The position numbers and the translations under genes are program-made. 58,763 bases of DNA from an uncultured Mollicutes bacterium (lineage in GTDB: Bacteria > Bacillota_I > Bacilli_A > ML615J-28 > CAG-313), in contig UQBM01000012.1 of the NCBI GenBank assembly GCA_900539265.1, positions 1-58,763 of the forward strand, written 5' to 3'. Under the pieces are notes generated by a model, which saw only the letters and a program-made list of their open reading frames with translations, made no database searches and had not been told where the DNA came from. The number at the start of each line of letters is the position of its first letter. The stretch's first letter is position 1. This document shows, in pieces, positions 43,980 to 50,398 of the stretch.

Positions 43980-44048
43980 TAAGCTAAGTTTCCTGGTTAC
44001 TAAACTTTGACGTGTGATGCAAAGTATTACACGTCTTATCCAGTTTCC
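43980..44048 (-). repeat. hairpin element R, copy 3 (inverted)
   Basis: On the minus strand it reads AAACT, GGATAAGACGTGT, a loop, ACACGTC and AGTTT, then AACCAGGAAACTTAGCTTA. Both stems pair (AAACT/AGTTT, GACGTGT/ACACGTC) with bases that differ from copies 1 and 2. The conserved GGATA bulge is kept. Its orientation is opposite to copies 1 and 2. Confidence 0.7.
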
Positions 44049-44080
44049 GATTTATTAAATTTTTAAACTTTTTTCATTAA

Positions 44081-44125
44081 CACCCCCGCATTTCAATGTG
44101 TAAATGTCCGTTACTATTGAAGGAG
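44081..44125 (+). repeat. element E, copy 2
   Basis: This is the second copy of the block at 36873-36917, with the same CACCCC start and identical 3' half GTCCGTTACTATTGAAGGAG. Here that half supplies the ribosome site for the small gene at 44133. Confidence 0.6.
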
Positions 44126-44132
44126 GATTTTT

Positions 44133-44273
44133 ATGAGTAAAGAAAAAGTTGTTGAAATTAAAATAAATAATGTTACTTATATTGTGTCTGAAGTAAATAG
44201 AAACGATGAATACTTAAAACAAATAATTAAAGATATACTCATAGAAATATTAAAATATGAGCAAAAAAATTAA
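44133..44273 (+). CDS. TnpW-like small protein, 46 aa
   Basis: The frame starts ATG after AAGGAGG and encodes MSKEKVVEIKINNVTYIVSE followed by an Asp/Lys-rich helix ending KYEQKN. The I-x-N-V-T-Y-I-V strand and following helix resemble TnpW, and it precedes a recombinase remnant just as the frame at 37727 precedes recombinase B. Too short for many gene finders. Confidence 0.55.
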   Translation: MSKEKVVEIKINNVTYIVSEVNRNDEYLKQIIKDILIEILKYEQKN

Positions 44274-44327
44274 TAATATGATAAAATATAGATGTCTAGT
44301 TCTATGTTTTATTTTACAGGAGGTAAA

Positions 44328-44617
44328 ATGAAACAAAAAGAATTATATAAGACAGCAATTTATTGTAGATTATCATTAGATGATGGAAGTGAGGGTGTAT
44401 TCATATTGCAAACTTGTTTGCATTAGTATTCATACACAAAAGATGTTATTAGAAAAATATTGTAAAGATAATGGATATCAAATATATGATTATTATATTG
44501 ATGATGGTTATCATAATGGAATATATTTTAATGAAAAAGGTGTTAGATATATTGCGGTAAATGATAATATAGACATCATGAACTCAACTTTATTGAATAT
44601 CCTCATATTGTTGCAAC
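44328..44617 (+). pseudogene. remnant of a third serine recombinase
   Basis: It starts ATG with AGGAGG and reads YKTAIYCRLSLDDGSEG, then is thrown out of frame by a 29-base insertion. It resumes as IHTQKMLLEKYCKDNG and VRYIAVNDNID, but lacks the segment containing TKDLSRLGRD and everything after residue about 110. It is clearly dead. It runs directly into an RHS core remnant. Confidence 0.85.
44397..44434 (+). repeat. 29-base insertion with 9-base direct repeats
   Basis: GTATTCATA occurs at 44397-44405 and 44426-44434. Between them lies the 20-base TTGCAAACTTGTTTGCATTA, which contains the palindrome TGCAAAC-TT-GTTTGCA. Removing one repeat plus the insert restores the recombinase frame exactly. 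Confidence 0.7.
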
Positions 44618-44930
44618 CCTGAATCTATTAACGGACTAAATTTAGATTGTTATTTTGATAACAATCTAGTAAAACATCTAAATACATCAGTTGATGGTAA
44701 AATATATGAAGATATAAGTGACCTAAAAATGACAAAAAAATTTAGAGTTGAGTTAGACTAACTTATTATTGGAATATGATAAAAACAATTACTATATATA
44801 ATTATTTTCTAGTAGATTTGTATATTTTAGATGAATGGAAGAACATGAAAGATTAGAGTTTCATTATATGAAGTTAGATTTTAATGAAAATGATTTTAAC
44901 AAATTAATTATAAAATATCTTAATAAATAG
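44618..44930 (+). pseudogene. decayed RHS tip D and immunity remnant
   Basis: From 44618 the frame reads PESINGLNLDCYFDNN, a worn copy of the RHS core, then about 25 residues to TAA at 44759-44761. Further on, 44833-44930 encodes FHYMKLDFNENDFNKLIIKY, which parallels the end of immunity protein B (YIYVSIYSKSQIKKIIKILK). Order and content match a fourth recombinase-tip-immunity unit, mostly deleted. Confidence 0.6.
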
Positions 44931-44986
44931 ACGAAAAAATATAAATTATTATAAACTGTATTCTGCACTTTTTTACCCCAATAAAG

Positions 44987-45026
44987 ACCTCTTTAAAACT
45001 ACGATATGAGTGAAGAGGTATTTTTT
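44987..45026 (+). terminator. terminator at the end of the RHS island
   Basis: ACCTCTT / AAGAGGT around a 19-base loop, then ATTTTTT. The 44931-45244 stretch otherwise holds no visible gene. Confidence 0.7.
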
Positions 45027-45244
45027 ATTATGATTAGATATCTAAGAATAGAATTAATTTAATGGATAAAACGGAAGAATAGATAAACATTTATATTTGA
45101 TATGTATTGTTTATTTATAAAAAATATAAATATATTTTATTAAAAATATATTATTAGTTTAATAAAATATAGGAAATATTTAAATGGTAAAAAATCTTAA
45201 AATATAAAATATTTTCCATCTTACCAAAATTTAGTTTTAAATAT

Positions 45245-45273
45245 TTGTAAAAAAAGGTGTAATATGTTATAAT
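45245..45273 (+). promoter_or_regulatory. promoter of the hydrogenase operon
   Basis: TTGTAA (45245-45250), 17-base spacer and TATAAT (45268-45273) with a TG extension, 28 bases before the first gene. Confidence 0.75.
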
Positions 45274-45300
45274 AAGTTTGTTAATTTTAGGAGGTTAAAA

Positions 45301-45783
45301 ATGTCAGTTAAATTAGAAATGTCAGAAGACCAAATTAAGCTATTAAAACAAAAAATTGCCGAACATAAACAAAAACCAGGTCCTCTAATGCCTACCCTTC
45401 ATGATGCGCAAACAATCTTTGGTTGTATTCCACTTGAAGTACAAAAAATTATTTCTGAAGAATTAGGTGAAAGTATTGCCAAAATAAATGGAGTAGTAAC
45501 CTTTTATTCTCGTTTCACATTAGAACCAAAAGGAAAACATGTTATTGGTGTTTGTCTTGGTACTGCTTGCTATGTACGTGGATCGCAAGCAGTTATTGAT
45601 GAATTTAAAAAATTATTAAAAATTAATTCTAACCAAACAACAGAGGATGGTCGCTTTACGTTATTAGAAACAAGATGTATTGGAGCTTGTGGACTTGCAC
45701 CAGTATTTACGGTGGATGATGAAGTTTATGGTAGTGCTACGGTTAAATCAGCAAAAGAAGTTTACGCAAAACATATGGAATAA
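45301..45783 (+). CDS. NuoE-like [2Fe-2S] subunit of bifurcating hydrogenase (HydC/HndA)
   Basis: This 160-aa thioredoxin-fold ferredoxin carries electrons between the NADH-oxidising subunit and HydA. An N-terminal helical part is followed by the cluster cysteines, CLGTAC near residue 80 and CIGAC near residue 120, the NuoE pattern C-x4-C...C-x3-C. It is the first gene of the operon, with GGAGG before the ATG. Confidence 0.92.
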   Translation: MSVKLEMSEDQIKLLKQKIAEHKQKPGPLMPTLHDAQTIFGCIPLEVQKIISEELGESIAKINGVVTFYSRFTLEPKGKHVIGVCLGTACYVRGSQAVIDEFKKLLKINSNQTTEDGRFTLLETRCIGACGLAPVFTVDDEVYGSATVKSAKEVYAKHME

Positions 45784-45790
45784 ATAGGTT

Positions 45791-46165
45791 ATGACAGTTC
45801 AAAAAGTTATTGAAGTAATTAGAGGAAAAGAATTAACTCCTCCTATTAGACCTACCAATTTTGAATTAAAATATGCTTTCAGTGGAGATTTAATGAGTGA
45901 TGCATTGATGGTATTAAGAGAAGCTCCAGAAGGATTTTGTGAGGCCGGTATCTTAATTACTGGCAATGTTACTATGCAAAGTATTAGAACAGCTGAAATG
46001 TTAGATTTTGCGGCAATCTTGATAACAAGAGCAAAAATACCATCTAAACAAGTATTAGAACAAGCATATAATTCTGGAATTATTGTTTTAGGAACAAATG
46101 ATGTATCTTTTTCTGTCTGTGGGAAATTATATCATGCAGGAATTAAAGGATTAAGCGATTTATAA
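45791..46165 (+). CDS. DRTGG-domain protein 1
   Basis: This 124-aa protein has the DRTGG-type fold seen in hydrogenase operons (YAFSGDLMSDALMVL, AGILITGN, AAILITRAKIP, GIIVLGTNDVSFSV). DRTGG domains accompany CBS domains and kinases and are thought to sense ligands. Their hydrogenase role is unknown. The stop overlaps the ATG of the next gene, so the two are translationally coupled. Confidence 0.78.
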   Translation: MTVQKVIEVIRGKELTPPIRPTNFELKYAFSGDLMSDALMVLREAPEGFCEAGILITGNVTMQSIRTAEMLDFAAILITRAKIPSKQVLEQAYNSGIIVLGTNDVSFSVCGKLYHAGIKGLSDL

Positions 46166-46581
46166 TGGAAAAAACAGGAAAATTTTTAATTGAAGCAATG
46201 GACTTAGATAATGCTGGGAATGCATCTAGTACTATTAAAAAAACTTTAATTGAAGAAGGTGTTTCTAAACAAATTATTAAAAGAGTCTCTATTGCTGTAT
46301 ATGAAGCAGAAATCAATGTTGTTATCCATTCATATGGAGGAACTTGTACATACTTTATAGATGATGAAAAGATTCGAATTATTTTTGAAGATACGGGTCC
46401 TGGAATTGCTGATATTGAACAAGCACTTGAACCAGGTTTTTCCACGGCTAATAATCAAGCTATTTATTATGGATTTGGTGCAGGAATGGGGCTTATGAAT
46501 ATTAAAAATGCTAGTGATGAGTTTGATATAACATCATCACCAACAGGTACAACACTTGATATTAAAATTTATTTTAATTAG
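46165..46581 (+). CDS. RsbW/anti-sigma-type GHKL ATPase
   Basis: This 138-aa HATPase_c domain has an N-box helix VSIAVYEAEINVVIHSYGG, G1 box FEDTGPGI, and G2 box GFGAGMGLMNIKNASD. There is no His-phosphorylation domain, so it resembles RsbW-type anti-sigma regulatory proteins. Such proteins recur between hydrogenase genes in anaerobic Firmicutes. Targets are unknown. Confidence 0.85.
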   Translation: MEKTGKFLIEAMDLDNAGNASSTIKKTLIEEGVSKQIIKRVSIAVYEAEINVVIHSYGGTCTYFIDDEKIRIIFEDTGPGIADIEQALEPGFSTANNQAIYYGFGAGMGLMNIKNASDEFDITSSPTGTTLDIKIYFN

Positions 46582-46589
46582 AGGAAAAT

Positions 46590-46913
46590 ATGCGAGTAAT
46601 TGAAATTTTAGATAAAATAGAGGGTAAGATTCTTACTTCTAATAATAAAGATGCTTTTTTTGAAGGGATTTATGCAGGAGATTTATTGAGCCATGTAATG
46701 GCCCATGCTAAAGAAAATAATTTATTTTTAACAATTATGTCTAATCTTAATACGATTGCTGTAGCATGTTTATTAGATATGCCAGTAATTGTCTTAGCTG
46801 AGAATGTCAAGCCTACTGAAGAAATGATTTATAAAGCAGATGATGAAAATATTATTATTATTAGCAGTAAATATAATGTTGTTGAAATCATTCGCAAAAT
46901 ATATGAAATATGA
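46590..46913 (+). CDS. DRTGG-domain protein 2
   Basis: This 107-aa second DRTGG-like protein has the same strand pattern as the first (GIYAGDLLSHVMAHA, LFLTIMSNLNTIAVA, MPVIVLAENVKPT, IIIISSKYNVVEII), and a duplication of this gene within the operon is likely. The TGA stop overlaps the PHP gene start. Confidence 0.75.
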   Translation: MRVIEILDKIEGKILTSNNKDAFFEGIYAGDLLSHVMAHAKENNLFLTIMSNLNTIAVACLLDMPVIVLAENVKPTEEMIYKADDENIIIISSKYNVVEIIRKIYEI

Positions 46914-47620
46914 AATATTATTATGATTTACATATTCATTCAGCTTTATCACCTTGTGCAGATATTTTAATGAGTCCCAATAATATTTTAAATATGGCTT
47001 ATTTAAAAGAATTAAATATGATTGCTATAACTGATCATAATTCTTGTTTACAACTTGATGTATTTGAAGACTTAAAAGATAGTTATGAAATGTTAATCAT
47101 TCCTGGTGTTGAGGTTGAAGTAAAAGAAAAATATCATGTTTTGTGTTTATTTAAAAGTTTTGATAGCGCAAGAAAATTTCAAAAAATGTTGAATGTATAT
47201 TTAGATAAAAGAATGCATGATGAAAAAATATATGGTGAACAAAATTTATTTGATACATTTGATGATATTATAAATAATTACCAGATTAGTTTGATGGGTT
47301 CATCTAATATTAGTTTGTTAGATTTAAAAAAGATTATAAAAAATTTAGATGGCTTGATGATTCTTGCACATATTGAAAAATATTCAAATGATATATTTGA
47401 AAAAATTAAAACAATTTATAATGATATTTTTGATGCAATTGAGGTGAATGCATCATATGATATATCAAAAATTGATGATAAATTAAAAGAGTTATCCTGC
47501 ATCATTTTAAGAAATTCTGATGCACATCAAATTACAGATATATCAGAACCAATTCATATAATTGAATTAGAAGAACTTACAATAGATTGTTTATTTAATA
47601 AATTAAAGGTGAAAAAATAA
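46910..47620 (+). CDS. PHP-domain phosphoesterase
   Basis: This 236-aa protein has metal-binding motifs DLHIHSALSPC near residue 5, ITDHNS, IPGVEVEV, LAHIEKY and RNSDAHQI, as in PHP phosphoesterases. The substrate is unknown. PHP genes recur in [FeFe] hydrogenase operons alongside the ATPase and DRTGG genes. It starts inside the preceding stop (ATGA). Confidence 0.85.
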   Translation: MKYYYDLHIHSALSPCADILMSPNNILNMAYLKELNMIAITDHNSCLQLDVFEDLKDSYEMLIIPGVEVEVKEKYHVLCLFKSFDSARKFQKMLNVYLDKRMHDEKIYGEQNLFDTFDDIINNYQISLMGSSNISLLDLKKIIKNLDGLMILAHIEKYSNDIFEKIKTIYNDIFDAIEVNASYDISKIDDKLKELSCIILRNSDAHQITDISEPIHIIELEELTIDCLFNKLKVKK

Positions 47621-48154
47621 ATGGTTGATTTATCACTTCACATATTAGATGTTGCTACTAATGCCTTTAAAGCTAAGGCTAAGTTAGTGAAAATTATAAT
47701 TGAAGAAAAAGAAGATTTTATTCAAGTTTTAATTGAAGATGATGGATGTGGAATGAGTGATGAAGTATTACAAAAGGTAACAGATCCTTTTTTCACATCT
47801 AGGACTACGAGAAAAGTAGGGCTTGGAATTCCCCTTTTTAAACAAACTTGCGAACAAACAGGTGGATATTTAAATATTACATCTCAAGTTGGTGTAGGAA
47901 CTTGTGTTCATGCTTGTATGTATACAAATAGTATTGATGCAATTCCTCTAGGAGATATTGGTGAAAGTATTTTTGTTTTAGTTATCAATCCATATGATAT
48001 TGATATTTGGGTAAAAATGACTTTTAAAGATTCTCAAAAGGATGAATTTTTAATTGATACAAGAGAATTAAAAAAAATATTAGATGGAGTTTCTTTAAAA
48101 GAACCATCCATTATGGCTTGGATAAAAGAATATATACAAAGTGGTTTATCTTAA
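47621..48154 (+). CDS. GHKL ATPase, histidine-kinase-like
   Basis: This 177-aa protein has an N-box LHILDVATNAFKAKAKLV, G1 box EDDGCGMSD, F box DPFFTSRT, G2 box VGLGIPLFK, and a C-terminal extension of about 60 residues. No phospho-acceptor His domain is seen, so it may act as a sensor ATPase. It follows the PHP gene without a gap. Confidence 0.83.
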   Translation: MVDLSLHILDVATNAFKAKAKLVKIIIEEKEDFIQVLIEDDGCGMSDEVLQKVTDPFFTSRTTRKVGLGIPLFKQTCEQTGGYLNITSQVGVGTCVHACMYTNSIDAIPLGDIGESIFVLVINPYDIDIWVKMTFKDSQKDEFLIDTRELKKILDGVSLKEPSIMAWIKEYIQSGLS

Positions 48155-48206
48155 AAGATTATAAATAGAAGGATTATGTTTGATTTAGAAAAATAGAGGA
48201 GGAACT

Positions 48207-48581
48207 ATGAAAAGTTTAGCAGAATTAAAGAAAATTAGAGAAGAGGCCGCAAACAAGATTAACCTACGGACTGCTAAAGATGGTTATCGAGTAGTTGTTG
48301 GAATGGCTACATGTGGAATCACTGCTGGTGCAAGACCAGTATTAGCAGCTTTTGTTGATCAAGTTGCTGCCAAACATTTAGATAATGTAACTGTTACACA
48401 AGTTGGATGTCTTGGCGAGTGTGCGTTAGAACCAGTTGTGGAAGTATTTGATGCAAATGGTAATCGCACAACGTATGCAGAAGTACATGTAGAAGATGTT
48501 GAACAAATTATTGAACAACATATTATTGGTGGTAAAGTAATTACCGAAAAAACATTAGAAGCAATAAAAGCAGCAAAGTAG
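48207..48581 (+). CDS. thioredoxin-like [2Fe-2S] ferredoxin (HndB type)
   Basis: This 124-aa ferredoxin of the NuoE C-terminal type has cysteines in MATCGITAGA and GCLGECALEP (C-x11-type first pair, C-x3-C second). In NADP/NAD-linked [FeFe] hydrogenases the HndB-like subunit relays electrons. Ribosome site GAGGAGG. Confidence 0.88.
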   Translation: MKSLAELKKIREEAANKINLRTAKDGYRVVVGMATCGITAGARPVLAAFVDQVAAKHLDNVTVTQVGCLGECALEPVVEVFDANGNRTTYAEVHVEDVEQIIEQHIIGGKVITEKTLEAIKAAK

Positions 48582-48592
48582 AGGTATAAAGA

Positions 48593-50386
48593 ATGTTAGT
48601 ACGTGCACAAGTATTAGTTTGTGGTGGGACAGGGTGCCTATCATCAAAATCACAACAAATAAAAGATGCTTTTGTGGAAAACATTAAAGCACTTGGACTT
48701 GATAATGAAATTCAAGTTATTCAAACGGGATGTTTTGGTCTTTGCGAAAAAGGTCCGATTGTTATTGTATATCCAGATCAAACTTTCTACTCTCATGTTG
48801 CAGTAGAAGATGTTGCTAAAATTTGTTCTGAGCACCTTTTAAAGGGTCGTATATATGAACCTAAAGCCTATAAAGAGGCAACAGAAGAAGAACTTGCCAA
48901 GATTAAATCATTTGGTGAGGTTGGTTTTTATAATAAACAATTGAGAATTGCTCTTCGTAATTGTGGTATGATTAATCCTTTTGATATCAATGAAGCAATT
49001 GGAAGAAATGCATATCAAGCTCTTGGAAAATGTTTAACCGAATATACGCCTACTGAAGTTATTGATATAATAAAAAAATCAGGTCTTCGTGGTCGTGGAG
49101 GAGGAGGTTTTCCAACTGGTTTAAAATGGGAGCTTTGTGCTAAAAATCAAGCAGATCAAAAATATGTAATTTGTAATGCGGATGAAGGAGACCCTGGTGC
49201 ATTTATGGATCGTTCAGTACTTGAAGGAGATCCACATAGCGTAATTGAAGCAATGGCAATTGCTGGATATGCAATTGGTGCTACAATGGGATATGTATAT
49301 ATTCGTGCAGAATATCCAGTAGCAGTTGAAAGACTACAATTTGCAATTAATCAAGCAAGAGAATATGGTCTTTTAGGTAAAGATATTTTTGGTAGTGGAT
49401 TCGACTTTGATATTGATATTAGACTTGGAGCTGGAGCTTTTGTTTGTGGAGAGGAAACCGCACTTATTGCCTCAATTGAAGGTGAGCGTGGAATGCCAAG
49501 AAATAAACCACCTTTCCCTGCTCAAAAAGGTCTTTGGGGCAAACCTACAATTATTAATAATGTAGAGACTTTTGCCAATGTTCCAGTAATTATTTTAAAT
49601 GGTTGGGAATGGTTTTCATCAATTGGAACAGAAAAATCAAAAGGAACTAAAGTATTTGCCCTTGGTGGTAAAATTAAAAATACAGGACTTGTTGAAATTC
49701 CAATGGGGACAACGCTTAGAGAAGTTATTTATGATATTGGGGGAGGTTGTCCTAATGGTAAAGCATTTAAAGCTGTTCAAACGGGTGGTCCATCTGGTGG
49801 ATGTTTGACAGCAAAACATTTAGATACTCCAATTGATTATGATAATCTAATTGCCCTTGGATCAATGATGGGTTCTGGTGGTATGATTGTAATGGATGAA
49901 AATAATTGTATGGTTGATGTTGCTCGTTTCTTTTTGGATTTTACAGTTGATGAATCTTGTGGTAAATGTACACCTTGTCGTGAAGGAACGAAAAGAATGC
50001 TTGAAATTTTGAAGAAAATTACTCATGGTGAAGGTACTCTAGAGGATTTAAAGACACTTGAAGATTTAGCACATATGATTAAGGATTCTTCCCTTTGTGG
50101 TCTTGGACAAAGTGCACCTAATCCTGTCTTATCAACACTTGCGAATTTTAAGGATGAATATCTTGCACACGTTGTAGATAAAAAATGTCCAGCTGGTGTT
50201 TGTAAAGCTTTACTTACATTTGAAATTACTGATGATTGTATTGGCTGTACAAAATGTAAAAGAAATTGTCCAGCTGATGCTATTAGTGGTGATCTTAAAC
50301 AAAAACATTATATTGACCCTGCTAAATGTATTAAATGTGGTAGTTGTGTAAAAGGCTGCCCTAAAAATGCAATTGTTGTGAAATAG
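48593..50386 (+). CDS. NuoF-like NADH-oxidising subunit of bifurcating hydrogenase (HydB/HndC)
   Basis: This 597-aa flavoprotein should oxidise NADH and split electrons with FMN. The N-terminal thioredoxin-like [2Fe-2S] domain (CGGTGC, CFGLC) precedes the Rossmann part with the NADH/FMN glycine motif GRGGGGFPTG near residue 166. The SLBB domain follows, then a 4Fe-4S site SCGKCTPCREGT near residue 460. Two bacterial ferredoxin clusters close the protein (CIGCTKCKRNCP and CIKCGSCVKGCP). This architecture is the trimeric Hyd type and not complex I NuoF. Confidence 0.95.
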   Translation: MLVRAQVLVCGGTGCLSSKSQQIKDAFVENIKALGLDNEIQVIQTGCFGLCEKGPIVIVYPDQTFYSHVAVEDVAKICSEHLLKGRIYEPKAYKEATEEELAKIKSFGEVGFYNKQLRIALRNCGMINPFDINEAIGRNAYQALGKCLTEYTPTEVIDIIKKSGLRGRGGGGFPTGLKWELCAKNQADQKYVICNADEGDPGAFMDRSVLEGDPHSVIEAMAIAGYAIGATMGYVYIRAEYPVAVERLQFAINQAREYGLLGKDIFGSGFDFDIDIRLGAGAFVCGEETALIASIEGERGMPRNKPPFPAQKGLWGKPTIINNVETFANVPVIILNGWEWFSSIGTEKSKGTKVFALGGKIKNTGLVEIPMGTTLREVIYDIGGGCPNGKAFKAVQTGGPSGGCLTAKHLDTPIDYDNLIALGSMMGSGGMIVMDENNCMVDVARFFLDFTVDESCGKCTPCREGTKRMLEILKKITHGEGTLEDLKTLEDLAHMIKDSSLCGLGQSAPNPVLSTLANFKDEYLAHVVDKKCPAGVCKALLTFEITDDCIGCTKCKRNCPADAISGDLKQKHYIDPAKCIKCGSCVKGCPKNAIVVK

Positions 50387-50398
50387 GAGGTTGCAAGC

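Noticed and set aside
37631..44048. CRISPR array from recurring palindromic elements
   Set aside because: The copies are kilobases apart, imperfect, differ in orientation and have no spacers; no cas genes are present. The Cas4-like domain at 1637 belongs to a DUF2779-type protein.
45245..45273. Crp/Fnr operator at the hydrogenase promoter
   Set aside because: TGTAATATGTTATA resembles only one half-site and lacks the symmetric partner, so control of hydrogenase by the neighbouring regulator is not supported.
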